The notes beneath the pieces were generated by a model. That model had not been told where the DNA came from, did no database searches, and saw nothing but the letters and a program-made list of their open reading frames with translations. 64,000 nucleotides of DNA from Tridacna crocea. Its lineage: Eukaryota; Mollusca; Bivalvia; Cardiida; Cardiidae. Numbering within the stretch: position 1 is the stretch's first letter; every line of letters begins with the position of its first letter. A program made the translations under genes and the position numbers. The stretch covers positions 40,148,728 to 40,212,727 of the forward strand of contig OX031069.1 of the NCBI GenBank assembly GCA_943736015.1. Direction: 5' to 3'. This document shows, one piece after another, positions 1 to 10,610 of the stretch.

Positions 1-190
1 TAAGGGGCTACATAGCCTTTCAAGGGAATACCACCAAAAAACCCTTTTTTTGTAATATTATGATGTAATTACAGATGATTTGTAATGTTTTTTTCATATA
101 AATTTCAGTGATATATATATATCTTAATTTGGTGTGATGTGAAAAACCTAAATACCAACCTTTAATATGTGGTGAAGAGTTACCAATTTT
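1..190. repeat. Dispersed repeat A, copy 1
   Basis: This AT-rich stretch is recognisably the same sequence as 50501-50690: both have the phrase 'agggaataccat/c' near the start, 'catataaatttcagtgata' in the middle and 'gagatgtgaaaa' or 'gtgatgtgaaaa' near the end. It is cut by the window edge. Family unknown; no coding content seen. Confidence 0.6.
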
Positions 191-228
191 TATACCTTCT
201 TTTTCAAAATTGATATAAACTGACAAAA

Positions 229-452
229 CCTTTAACAAACAAACCCTGGGTTTAACGACCCAAGATAGAAGCCTTCTGAAAACATTGTGGGAAAAGGAGA
301 AAATGCTGGTTACCAGCATATTCTCCTTTTCCCACAATGTTTTCTATCCTGCTGGAAACAAATTTAAATTTTTGAGTTTTAATTATATTTTCATCTGCAA
401 GTACTTTCAATTTGAACCAGTCTGAGACCTTTTTTAACTAATAAAGAGTTAA
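229..452. repeat. Hairpin MITE family H (TTAA type), copy 1
   Basis: Member of the most abundant repeat here. The consensus is about 230 bp, bounded by TTAACCCTTTACCA at both ends in inverted orientation, with a central palindrome of about 65 bp (arms 'gaaaacattgtgggaaaagg' onward) meeting at GCTGGTTACCAGC. The two shoulders differ: one reads 'aatcccgacttttaacgacc', the other 'gtctgcaaatgctttcaatt'. The left terminus here is degenerate and the right ends AAAGAGTTAA. The TTAA ends suggest a TTAA-targeting transposase such as piggyBac or Kolobok supplied in trans (inference). Confidence 0.75.
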
Positions 453-504
453 AGATCAGGGCACTCTAATGGAACTCTTGTAACATTGCAAAAAAAAACT
501 CAGA

Positions 505-640
505 TTCATCTAAGACTCGGATAATTCATAATCCACCGGCCTATACACACTAGTTCCCCGCATCAATTATGGTTGGCTACAGTCTCAGCCAAATCCGTAC
601 AATTTTTGCAATGAAAGGTAATGTTACATGAATGCCATTA
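505..640. repeat. Hairpin repeat D, copy 1
   Basis: An imperfect inverted repeat: 'ctaagactcgg' near 508 answers 'ctacagtctcagcc' near 580. The same structure recurs at 31462-31620 and, more diverged, at 38140-38660. It ends directly against a family H MITE at 661. Function and family unknown. Confidence 0.45.
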
Positions 641-660
641 GAATGCCCTATCTTTAAGTC

Positions 661-888
661 TTAACCGTTTACCCCATAAGGCATTTCTACAGTATCTCTA
701 ATTGACCCTGAATAACAGCAAGGATGAAGCTGTTTCTTATGTGTATATAACATCTTTTGATAGCATAGAAAACATTGTGGCAAAGGTGAAATTGCTCGTG
801 ATGAGCAATTTCACCTTTTGCCACAATGTTTCCCACAGGCTCCTACAAGCAATGCGTAGAAATGAGTATCTATGGTGTAAAGGGTTAA
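661..888 (+). repeat. Hairpin MITE family H, variant with GCTCGTGATGAGC centre
   Basis: Bounded by TTAACC (661) and GGGTTAA (ends 888). The outer hairpin stem 'gaaaacattgtggc' is shared with family H, but the inner stem is different: 'aggtgaaattgctcgtga' followed by its complement. The shoulders also differ from the main type. A second copy of this variant lies in reverse orientation at 36080-36303. Confidence 0.7.
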
Positions 889-898
889 ATGATTAAAT

Positions 899-1074
899 GT
901 ACTAAACAACAAAATTTTAGACAGGTCTAAATTGAAAGAACTTGAAGACGGCAAAATAAATGTAAATCTATAACTGAAATTTGTTTCCAGCATTTTCTCT
1001 TTTCCCCCACAATGTTTTCAAAGGCTTTCTTTCTCAGGGTCGGTAAAAGTTGGGATTGTGTGGCAAAGAGTTAA
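899..1074 (-). repeat. Hairpin MITE family H, copy with deleted hairpin arm
   Basis: Reverse orientation. It carries the 'gcaaaataaatgtaaatc' shoulder, then only one hairpin arm ('cagcattttctcttttcccc'), then the 'cagggtcggtaaaagt' shoulder and a GAGTTAA terminus. Loss of one palindrome arm is a common deletion product. Confidence 0.65.
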
Positions 1075-1351
1075 CTGATTAAAAAACCCACTGCTTTGTC
1101 TGTGGCAGAAACTTAAGCTTCTCATTGTCAGCAATTTCTCCATTTGCCAAATTGTATCAGTATTTGATCTGCTTGGCATAGAGAAGGATTTACTAAAGAA
1201 AATTAAAAGGTTAATTTGGGCTCAATATAATCCAGTAACAATTTCTGATATTCAAGGGACATAACCCCAAGCTCACCTTCTAGGAGGAAATATCTATTGG
1301 TTACTTCTCTTGAACAAAGCTCAAACACAATAATTTCAGATATTCATATTT

Positions 1352-1568
1352 TTACCACCCTTTACCAGGCAACAAAATTTTAGCCCTGTTCAAATTGCAA
1401 TCAATTGCAGACAACCATTTCAATATGGCTAAACTGGTAAGTTTTTTCCTTAAAAGGGGAGGAAACATTGTGAGAAAAGGAGAAATGCTAGTTGCCAGCA
1501 TTTTCTCCTTTTCCTACAATGTTTTCAAAAGGATTCTTTCTCAGGATCACTGTGTGGTAAAGGGTTAA
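1352..1568 (-). repeat. Hairpin MITE family H copy
   Basis: Reverse orientation. Termini 'accaccctttaccagg' and 'tggtaaagggttaa'. The central palindrome with 'gctagttgccagc' at the tip is intact apart from a few mismatches. Confidence 0.7.
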
Positions 1569-1610
1569 ATGTTTGATTGATTGTATGGTGTTTAAAGCCA
1601 ATTTCAACAT

Positions 1611-1745
1611 TATCTAAGTCATATCGCAGCGGCCAGCGCACCTAACCATGATCTGTGGTCTTTTTTACCAGTTCTCCAAACAATTTTCTTTCAAAGCCAC
1701 TGGCTGCTTTCCGACATAACGTGGTGAGTGAGGAATGAAGTCAGC
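1611..1745 (-). repeat. SINE family S, 3' part, reverse orientation
   Basis: Read on the minus strand it contains 'agcagccagtggctttgaaa', then 'ttgtttgga', then 'gtgcgctggcc'. This matches the body of the tRNA-derived SINEs at 32911-33200 and 35453-35762. The tRNA-like head is absent, so it is truncated. Confidence 0.55.
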
Positions 1746-2044
1746 AATGACTGTCATGTATAGGGCCTCGGCTCGGTAAATGGTTAAAAGAGTGGGAAAG
1801 AAAAGCAAAGGCAAAGATGACTTGCACTAGCACACATCAGCATACTAAAATGATCTCACAAGCATCAAACACACGAGACATAAACAAAGGTATCTATACA
1901 TGATAAGGAACCACATGATTATGAAAATAAAGCCCTGGTTACATCATTATTAAACTATAATTACCAATGAGTCATCACAAATGAAACCAATGATAAAACT
2001 TAATTAAATGTCTCTGAAGGTATAGCTCTGGCCTTTTTTTTTTT
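1746..2044. other. No feature recognised
   Basis: AT-rich sequence with no open frame of note and no repeat that I could match elsewhere in the window. Confidence 0.5.
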
Positions 2045-2430
2045 TGCAAAACCATAATGATACCTGCATCAGAGGCGTTGCCTGCCTATGTCATATTCTT
2101 CGAAGATTCGACCTGTCTTATATGACGCATCACTAGCCCTGAAAGTGGGCATACTGTAATATTACACTCTATAGAGTAGCAATGAAGAAAATAGCTTTTA
2201 TCAATACGTCTGAGGAGAAGTGAGACCTGCTTTAGCTCCAGATTTCTCTAAACTGCTGATTACAGATGAATGAATTGCAGGAGGTAGCTTTTATTGAGTA
2301 AACATTTATTTTAGTTTGAAATTCAAAGTAATGGTTGTCAAGTAGGAAAGTGGTTCGGTTCTGTAACCAAGATGCCCAAATTAGATAGATGAGTATTTAC
2401 AGAATGCCATCTAGCGGGAGATAATGGCAT
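2045..2430 (-). repeat. Dispersed repeat E, copy 1 (inverted relative to 49745-50180)
   Basis: The segment is a diverged reverse complement of 49745-50180. Shared landmarks are 'ccatctagcgggagataatg' against 'cattatctcccgctagatgg', the 'gaaccgaaccactttcct' block and the 'cgaagattcga' / 'tcgaatcttcg' block. It ends about 40 bp before the 2478-10602 element. Family unknown. Confidence 0.6.
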
Positions 2431-2469
2431 CAGAGGTGAAGTAAAATCTCAGGTATGGAATTTCAGTCT

Positions 2470-2477
2470 GGGACCCT
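2470..2477. repeat. Target-site duplication GGGACCCT, left
   Basis: GGGACCCT here is repeated exactly at 10603-10610. The pair brackets sequences starting CAAGGTTGG and ending CCAACCTTG. Confidence 0.75.
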
Positions 2478-3578
2478 CAAGGTTGGCAAAAAGCCGGTCA
2501 ATACTCATATTGACCGGGCCGGCGGTTTTAACCGGTTAAAACCGGTCAATACTGGTCAATAGTGGTCGATTGGTGGTCAATTGAAGTGGTTGATTGGGTC
2601 GATTAAATCCCTGACGTACATACCTGTCCTGTTTCTATGCTAGTCTTAAAAGCTCTCCTAAATCCTGTACTGAAGATATATTACATATCATCATCAGTAT
2701 CATCTGCTGAAGAGGTTGGTTGGATTGACCTTCCTATTTGAACTTACATGCAGTTTTATCTATCATCAGTCCATATAGGTTAGATAACTATTTATAGTAC
2801 TGCATCTTTTCTCTCTCTCTTTGCCCCTCTCACCACAAATATACTTAGGTTTTTAAAAAAATAGATTATTAAAAGTTCAAATATAGCATCAAAAAGCAGC
2901 TAATTTGAAACTTTCATGTAAAATTGCAGAAGAAAGTGTCACCCATGTGTAAACCACTGTGATATTTACCTGTCATTAAATCTAAAGGCATATTGCTACC
3001 CATAATAAAGAAGGCTGTGACTGATTAACTAAACAATAATTAGGGATGCATCAGTGTCTGAAGCATATTCAAGTGTCTACCCACACCTTTACATTGTTGT
3101 CAAAACACAAAAGGTGTAAAAGTTGCTCCTTTCTATCCCAATGGGAGTGGCTTAAATTACGTAAGGGACCAATCATGTATCCCTATTTGGGGTAGAATAC
3201 TTGACACCAGACCTTCTTCCTAAAGTGTGAAATACTGACTTATATGCAATCAAGTTAATATCTTATCATCAAGCAGTTACTTAAGGTGTCAAAAATGAAA
3301 CCTAAAGACCTGATTAGGAACTTATATAGAGTTTTGGAAAACTGGCTAAAGCCAGCTGAGAAGTAGCCTTGGCAGAGACAAAATACTCTTTCCACTGAAG
3401 TCAACTCTCTCAGTCTCATATTGGTAAATTCAACCAAACTTGGAACCAAAACATGCAAAAAACCTATAATAAATCATCCACTAAATGGCATGACTTTCCA
3501 CTTAAAATGCACGACCGGTAAAATTTCCAAATGACCACTACAAATATCCAATCGACCAGTATTGACCAGTATTGACCA

Positions 3579-3587
3579 CTTTGGGAG
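3579..3587. repeat. Target-site duplication CTTTGGGAG, left
   Basis: CTTTGGGAG occurs here and again at 10521-10529, immediately outside inverted ends that read GGGTATAGC and GCTATACCG. Confidence 0.75.
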
Positions 3588-3990
3588 GGGTATAGCTAAA
3601 CAGCGAAATGAACTTCCTTTCGCTTCCTTTCGCGAAAGGAACATAATGCCCACGAAAGGAAGATTGTTTTCTATGAAAAAAGCGTTTTTCTTGCGAAAGG
3701 AAGGTGTTTTTGGAAAATTAACTTCAAGTCTTTCGTACGGTTGAAATAAAATTGTTGGGATTGAGCGTTTGAGGCCGAAAAATCGTGTTTTAGTAATCGC
3801 CGTAAATGGTGTTACTATAAATAGCATTTCCTTCCTAAAATTGAGTTTCTTTCACGAAAGGAAGATTTTTGCCCGCAAGTAATGTTTATTCCACGACATG
3901 ATTTTATAAATAATGAAATATCTCTTTTGAGGTAGGTACCCCTTACAGATTAAATTTCGGCTTTTTTTCAATGATAGTGTGTAGTGAATT
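3588..3990 (+). repeat. Left long terminal inverted repeat of the MULE-like element
   Basis: Aligns by eye with the reverse complement of 10010-10520. The outer ~50 bp are close to identical; inward it is interrupted by indels. It contains at least four CTTCCTTTCG-type blocks. Confidence 0.6.
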
Positions 3991-4934
3991 TGTTATTTAT
4001 GATTTTGCAAAGTTTCTTTTAGAGGAAAATTCCATTCATGAAAACAGGGACCATATGTAATAGACTATATGTACATTTTACAATCCCTGATGAAAGTAAA
4101 ATTCACTCCGAGCTACGCAAGAATTCTATTCCTATCGAAAATATGATTTCTTTCCCAAGTTTAGTACATTTTCGCAACATAAATGAAATTTAAAGGTTTA
4201 ATTTAACTTTTTACATCCCCCCTCAAAAAAAGAAAGAAGTGTTTTAGTGGCGCTTTCTTTGTGTTAAAAAAAAAAGGTTTCTTTTCTAAAATGCATGTTT
4301 TCTCGATATGATTTAAATTAAGATGTTGAACAGTTTCAAACCAAAAACTCCAGTCTTAGTACATCTAGTAGGGTTAGCGCTCTTCGACGAAAGGAAGGTA
4401 TTTTTGTTTTGCCGGCCCTTACTTTGCTATAATTTAAGGTGGGTATAATTGGCAAGAGAACGGTTCCTTGTGGCACTTGCTATATTATCTTGATATAGAT
4501 GAAATTTTTGTTCATCGTGTATTTACAAGTATTGCAGCAGAGAAAGAAACTTCCTTTCGCGAAAGGAGGAATACGTTGACCCACGGAAGGAAGTATGCTA
4601 TTATGGGTAAAATTGATAACAGGACTGTTCCTTCATAACAGTTAACATATTAGATCTATCTTGATGTGGAAAAATACTTATTTAAAAAGTTTTAGCCATT
4701 CATGAATTTGTACCGCAGCACTTTATAGATCTAGATCTGAACAACATTGAAAGTTCTACTGATCCATTGAACATGAAAGGAAATTCTTTTCGCTTTTTTT
4801 TTTTTTACAGAGGAATTGTCAGGAACAAATACATTTTTTAACGAAATCAATGGCTGCTTTTCATACTGCACATGCTACATTGTATATGAATGACTTTGTC
4901 ACATTATGATCTTCTTGACGTTCTTGAAGCTCGA

Positions 4935-4960
4935 GGGGGGGGGGGGGGGGGGGGGGGGGG
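4935..4960 (+). repeat. Poly-G tract
   Basis: An uninterrupted run of 26 G directly after 'gctcga'. It could form quadruplex DNA; the exact length is the kind of number that sequencing often gets wrong. Confidence 0.85.
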
Positions 4961-5424
4961 TTCGGGTCGGATATTTCGTCCTTTATACTTTTCGTACCAT
5001 CAGACGTTTCATACTGTTTTACAGGTGCCACAGACACTATATACCGTGGAAACCATAATATAAAACGTGGGGGAATTCCATGTGTATTTCATTTTCAAAC
5101 AGATTGTTTTACTAACCCCTTTGCCAAATTCATAACCCTGCCAGTGTCATTAAAAGCTTTTGCAGATTGCAAATTGCAAATAAGAATGATTCCAATTCTG
5201 GGATTTGCTTTTGAAAAATAAGAAACATTTGTAGCAAAGTAAGAAACCTCTTGTTAACAGTATTGCTCCCAAATCTTTCTTCTTTTGGATTATCTGGAAA
5301 ATGATGAAAGGTTGTGAGGAACATTTTTCATGTTTTCTTTTCATTCTACAGATAATATAGAAAGAACTTTTAAACAAAATGCCGCTGCCCCCACCTCCTG
5401 TCAGTTTTCTCTTTATATGTTGCA

Positions 5425-5590
5425 GGCCCCGCTTGGCCCACTGGTAATGTACATGTGTGTGAATTATAACCTTGATGCCACAGGTTCGAGCCACTATGGG
5501 ACCCCTGAATTGTTCATGGGAGTGCCCCTTTGGCAAGACACTGAAAAATAGAGCCCATTGCCAAGAACTTGTGAAACCCAGAAGAAAGAA
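5425..5590 (+). repeat. tRNA-derived SINE-like sequence
   Basis: A box-A-like motif 'cttggcccactggtaatg' is followed about 40 bp later by a box-B-like 'aggttcgagcc', the spacing of an internal pol III promoter. No cloverleaf closes, so it is a SINE head or tRNA relic rather than a working tRNA. It lies inside the MULE-like element. Confidence 0.45.
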
Positions 5591-5705
5591 AAATATATGA
5601 GCTTTTGCTGTGATATTACCAAAATAATGTTGAAAGTGGCGGAAAACAATTCAATCGATCTTCATTTGTAAAGTAAATCTCTTTTTTTTTTCTCATCCTA
5701 TTTAC

Positions 5706-5988
5706 TTAACCCATTCCCAGACGACAAATTTTAGGCTCTTCCAAACTGAATGAGTTTGCAGACGACATTTTCAAAATTGACGAAAATGGCAGAAAGTTAT
5801 CGAAACGGTTAGAAAACACTGGGAAAAGGAGAAATTGAAAGCATTTGCAGACAACAAAAAATTAAGTACTGAAAATGATTATTTTTGTCTTTGAAAGGGT
5901 TGAAAACATCCTTTTCTTCCCTACAATGTTTTCAAAGGGCCTTTTACCTAGGGTCGTTTAAAGTCGGGATTCTGTGGTAAAGAGTTAA
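5706..5988 (-). repeat. Hairpin MITE family H, rearranged copy
   Basis: Termini TTAACCCATT and GTAAAGAGTTAA. The shoulder blocks 'gcagacgaca' and 'gtcgtttaaagtcgggatt' are present. The hairpin arm on the left is followed by a repeated piece of shoulder ('gaaagcatttgcagacaac'), suggesting an internal duplication. Confidence 0.6.
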
Positions 5989-6111
5989 AGTGGCAGAAAA
6001 CACTACAACAACAACCATTTCCTCTCTTTTCCACACTCTTGTCGAAAGTCATGATTCCCATGAACCAGTTGTTTGGTAAAGAGTTAACTTTCACGAAGTT
6101 TGCTACTCTAA

Positions 6112-6590
6112 TGATTTCATCTTAAAGTCTTAGACTTTTCCAAGAAGAAGAGTTTTATATCTTGGTTCTATTGACGGATTTGTATTTCGCAAAAGGAATT
6201 TCCTTACCCTAAAGAATCTCGTTACTAGCAAAAGTTTTATATAAAACTTATAAATTTGACAAGTCAAGTTCATCCATGTTGGAAAGATATTTTCAAATTT
6301 TAAAAAATCCTTTCATGCAAAAAGACTACGTTCGAGACAAAAATCTTCCTTTCATGAACGGACTTACTTTCGCGCAAGAACGGTTATTTATAGTAACACT
6401 TTCACCGTGATAGTAAAACACGATTTTTCTAGTGTAAAACTCTCAAATTCAAAATCTAACTTTTACAAATACCTAGAATATATAATCAATAAATCAACGG
6501 CGGTTTCCTTTCGTGAGGAAAACGCTTCTTTCATAGTAAACATCTTCCTTTCGTGAACGTAATCTTCCTTTCGCGCAAGGAAGCAAAATG
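6112..6590 (-). repeat. Internal direct duplication of the right MULE-like terminus
   Basis: About 480 bp here is nearly the same sequence, in the same direction, as 10010-10490: both begin 'atgatttcatcttaaagtct' and run through 'acctagaata/gtata' to the CTTCCTTTCG blocks. It could be a second, truncated element of the same family or a duplicated terminus. Confidence 0.7.
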
Positions 6591-6794
6591 ATTATGGTAC
6601 GAAATGATTGCATATGGGCAACTTCAAAAAAAATGAAGTTTTTTCTCTAACATAGGATTTTGTTAATTCAAAATATAAAATTCTTATTTTTTTAATCTTA
6701 TCATGTGTAGATTGTGGTTTTCCATAATCCTGCCAAGTTTCATTATTCTAACATTACGCGTTCTAGAGTTATGGACCAAAATGTATCAAAAAAA

Positions 6795-9202
6795 GTAACA
6801 AGTGTAACACTTTTAGTGTGACATTTTTAAAATACCCTGTTCTTCATTTGTTAATCTTGCTTACAGTTGTGAGTATATATTATCAAGGTTCACAGTATGT
6901 GTACTAAGGTATATTATTTTCAAGCTGACGTCATTTCCACCCACTTTGGAATTGTTGGAACAAATATCCTAATATTTATATACACCTACCCCTTGAGCTT
7001 AAGGGAGCACAATTTTTCATGTGCTCTGATTTTCTAAAGCTACCAGTGAGAATAGATGAAATTTAACATTCTGGGTAAGTTTTTTTTATAAACAGCAATG
7101 TATTAGAAACAATAAAAAAATGTCTTTTCAACAGACAAATACAACACCTGTTGTATAGCCTGGCTTGATCAACATGACCTAAAAATGTCACAAGTGTAAC
7201 ATTTGATGTTTCAGACATCAGTATTTCTTTAATCTTCGAATAACATATCACTATTTGCTATTTTCCTGATCCGGGAAGTCAAAAGATGCCAGTGGTGTCA
7301 ATTTTATTTAAATGAGTGAGCAGTGGACCTCGCCAGCAGGTCTCAACTGATGTCACAAGTGTAACACATTTTGAGCATGTATAACATACACATGTACAGA
7401 GCTCATTTAAATACCTACATTGCTCTAATAGTCAATGTAATACTTATGAAGCATCACAGTTCTTTCATCATGCATATTTATAGAGATTTTAGCAATTCTG
7501 TGAAAGAAATTTTAATAGATCTATAAAACTAAGATATAGCAGGAAAATGGCATCAGATATCTGTTTTATTATACAGATTCATTTCAGTTTTTTCAGTCAG
7601 ATATAATGTTAAATTATTTATGTACCTAAAAGTCAAAAGATTACAATTAATTTCAAAGGACATCTTACTGTTTTTGCCAAAATCAGTAAGATGCCCTAAA
7701 ATGTTACACTTGTGACAAAAATCATACATTTCAAGAATTAATCATTATAAATTTCTTAATTCCACAGCTAGTTAAAGAAACTGAAAAATGAACTTCAGAC
7801 TTGTTGTTAAGTTACAATATAAAGGTAAATCCTTTGCCAATACATGTGAAAAGAAATTTTCAAGCTTCAAAGCATGTGAAAGAAAGTGACGAGAGAGACT
7901 TAAAAACTGACCTAGGACTAAAACAGAAGTAAAAAATTAAGAAGGCTGTAATAGAAGCAAGAACTTTGTACAGAAAGTAAAACAGCAGAGAAAAAAGGAT
8001 TCATCATTTGATATAGAGGTTATTTCAAAAAGAAAGCAATGACAAAAGTCTTTTCCTAGAAGAAAACTCCAAAAAATTGCCAAACAAAAGAGACACTGTG
8101 TTGATTGGAGGCATTCCAGTTGTTAAATGGCATCTACTTTATTCAAAGCTTAAACTGTACAAGTAATTCATAAAGGCCAATCCTGACTTTCACAGAAAAT
8201 TTATCACTTTATTGAAATTGATCCCAAAGAAATGTAAAAGCTTATATCTCACTTTCAGAAGGGTGTTAACAAAAATCTTGAACAAAAATTAGGAGCCCTC
8301 AACAAGTTTGTTCAGACTAAGAACATGCCAGAAAACTGAAAACTAATTCAAGAAACTCATCAAACATGATTGTATGCTCATTTGATGATTTCCCCTTTCA
8401 TATTGTGTGTTGAGAGAAAAAGTAGTTGGTTTGTTACAGATTCCATTTAACCCATTACCACATAATACCTACTTTCGAGGACCCTGAGAACGAAGCCTTT
8501 GAAAAACATTGTGGGAAAAGGAGAAAATGCTGGTCACATTTATTAAAAATATTGTCTGCAAAGGCTTTCAATTTTGACAAGTCTAAAATGTTATATTTTG
8601 GTAAAGGGTTAAATCTCTTTCACTCCTCTAAAAAGAGAGAAAATGGTGGTACACCGCATTTTATCCTTTTCCACCCAATGTTTTCTACCCTATCAATGCT
8701 CAATTCTACAATTTTACACACCTTAAATGTGTTGTAAGCAGTTTCTATTGGAGCAGGCCAATAATTTTGTTGCATGGTAAAGAACTTGAAAATAAAAACC
8801 AGGTACTGAAGTAAAATAATTATTTTTGTCATTATTACTACTTTTGTCACAAGTGTAGCATATAAGGTACCTTTAAAACTAGCCTACAGATTATGGCAGG
8901 GGCTTTAAACTTATAACAAATTGTTTTATTATGATTTGATAGTTTATAACTGTTTGCAGAATGAGAGATTCTACCACTTTCATGAGTCATTTGTGAAAAA
9001 AGTAAAACAGTATTGCCAATTTAGATAAGAATAGCTTCCCTTATCATTTTTCTTCATTGTTCCTCCTAAAGTTGAAAGGTTACTTGCAAATTGCTCTTTA
9101 ATCATTTGTGATTACCAAAAGATTCTAAATGTGAAAAGAATTTGGTATTAGAATGCAAATTTTAAACAAAAACCCTTAGTTTTGAAAGTGTCACAAGTGT
9201 AA
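6795..9202. other. Dispersed GTCACAAGTGTAAC motif array
   Basis: Copies of GTCACAAGTGTAAC or its complement stand at 7187, 7352, 7703 (inverted), 8846 and 9189, and a one-mismatch copy at 6795. They are irregularly spaced through the 6613-9754 element. The motif is partly palindromic (GTnACA...TGTnAC). It may be a binding site for a transposase or host factor; that is inference. Confidence 0.6.
8447..8612 (+). repeat. Hairpin MITE family H copy with partial hairpin
   Basis: Bounded by TTAACCCATTACCA and TTTGGTAAAGGGTTAA. The left arm to 'gaaaatgctggt' is present, but the right arm has been replaced directly by the 'ctgcaaaggctttcaatttt' shoulder. A further arm-like piece, 'gcattttatccttttccac', follows at 8658. 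Confidence 0.65.
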
Positions 9203-10009
9203 CATTTTTTTTCTAAATAATGTCATGTTTTTGACACAGACCTAACAACTCTGATATTCATCATAACCAATTAAAATTTTACATATGCTTTGGCAATACC
9301 TTCATTGATATTAACATATATGTTTTTTCACTTTAGCTTGCCCATTTTCCCAGTGAAAAAAACTTTGGGATGTGTCGAATGAAAATATACGGCTCGAATA
9401 CTAAAAAAAATCCTATAAGAAAAAAATAAATAGATATGTGTGAGAAAAATTGTGTTAAAATGGTGCCTTAAACACTTCCCCCTAAAGCTAAATTAAAAAG
9501 ATTGACATTTTTCTTAATGCCTGTGTGTAGTATGAATTCTTTTGTCAACTAACAAATTGAAAAAAATTGATGAAAAAAATATTAAAATATTAATTTTGGT
9601 CAAGTTCTACATTTTTTTTGCGTGTAGAAGTGCTTGTTCCTTGAACTTGGATGTCTCCTAGTCAAAAAAATAGAAAAAGCGCCAAGATAAAACAGGTTTG
9701 AAATTTGACCCCCAATGTCACACTTTTGCTTCATTTTTTTTGAAGTTGCCCATATACCATCATGATTCTTCTGATAGAAAAAGAAAAAAAACTCTGGAAA
9801 TAGCATTTTATCCCTTTCCAACAACATTTCACTCCAAAATATGCTTTTCAGGTAAGGACAAGAAAGAATTATACGAGTTTAACAACCACTGATCAGCGTG
9901 TTTTATATTTGTGATTTCAATCTCATATTTTAAACTTAAATCAGGTCTAAATTATTAGAAAATCATATTTACATTTTATTTTTCGTCTTTCATAAAGCTT
10001 GCTAGTCTA

Positions 10010-10520
10010 ATGATTTCATCTTAAAGTCTTAGACTCTTCCAAGAAGAACAGTTTTATATCTTGGTTCTATAGACGGCTTTGTATTTCGCAAAAGGAATTT
10101 CCTTACCCTAAAGAATCTCGTTACTAGCAAAAGTTTCATATAAAACTTATAAATTTGACAAGTCAAGTTCATCCATGTCGAAAAGATATTCTCAAATTCA
10201 GAAAAAAATCCTTTCATGCAAAAAGACTACGTTCGAGGAAAAAATCTTCCTTTCGTGTACATACATACTTTCACGCAAGAACGGTTATTTATAGTAACAC
10301 TTTCACCGCGATAGTAAAACACGATTTTTCGAGTGTAAAAATCTTAAATTCATAATCTAACTTTTACAAATACCTAGAATGTATAAGCAATAAATCAACG
10401 ACGGTTTCCTTTCGTGAGGAAAACGCTTCTTTCATATTAAAGAATCTTCCTTTCGTGGACGTAATCTTCCTTTCGCGAAAGGAAGCGAAAGGAAGTTCCT
10501 TTCGCTGTTTAGCTATACCG
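10010..10520 (-). repeat. Right long terminal inverted repeat of the MULE-like element
   Basis: Reverse-complement partner of 3588-3990 and direct partner of 6112-6590. It ends GCTATACCG against the CTTTGGGAG duplication. Confidence 0.65.
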
Positions 10521-10529
10521 CTTTGGGAG
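10521..10529. repeat. Target-site duplication CTTTGGGAG, right
   Basis: Exact partner of 3579-3587. Confidence 0.75.
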
Positions 10530-10602
10530 TATTGACCGGGGCGGTTTTAACCGGTTAAAACCGCCGGTTAAAACCACCCCTGGTTTCGACCACCCAACCT
10601 TG

Positions 10603-10610
10603 GGGACCCT
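10603..10610. repeat. Target-site duplication GGGACCCT, right
   Basis: Exact partner of 2470-2477. Confidence 0.75.

Larger units (their letters stand above)
6613..9754. mobile_element. Nested DNA element with TGGGCAACTT inverted termini
   Basis: The left end reads 'tatgggcaacttcaaaaa' and then 'aaatgaag'; the right end is its complement, 'cttcatttttttt' then 'gaagttgcccata'. The inverted repeat is about 26 bp. TA or AT occurs on both sides, compatible with a 2-bp duplication, but this cannot be separated from the terminal bases. No transposase frame. The interior is very AT-rich, carries a recurrent GTCACAAGTGTAAC motif and has a family H MITE inserted at 8447. Confidence 0.55.
3588..10520. 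mobile_element. MULE-like element with long terminal inverted repeats
   Basis: Ends are inverted repeats: on the left 'gtatagctaaacagcgaaa' continuing into CTTCCTTTCG blocks, and the complementary sequence on the right. The similarity continues inward for roughly 400 bp on each side (3588-3990 and 10010-10520), with many CTTCCTTTCG / CGAAAGGAAG palindromic blocks and the shared phrases 'gaaaaatcgtgtttta' and 'gtgttactataaata'. A 9-bp target duplication plus long inverted repeats is typical of Mutator-like elements. No transposase frame is present, so this copy is non-autonomous. It sits inside the hAT-like element. Confidence 0.65.
2478..10602. mobile_element. hAT-like non-autonomous DNA element carrying nested insertions
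   Basis: The ends are perfect 9-bp inverted repeats (CAAGGTTGG ... CCAACCTTG), followed inward by imperfectly matching blocks rich in AACCGGTTAAAACC and GGTCAATACT. The flanking 8-bp duplication and CA...TG ends fit the hAT superfamily; that assignment is from general knowledge of the family, not from a transposase, because none is encoded. If the nested element at 3588-10520 and its extra 9 bp are removed, the hAT-like element is about 1.2 kb (2478-3587 plus 10530-10602), a normal size for a non-autonomous copy. Confidence 0.7.

Noticed and set aside
6613-9754. Tc1/mariner assignment from a possible TA duplication
   Set aside because: TA and AT are also part of the ends, the terminal sequence does not match a known consensus that I can recall, and no transposase is present.
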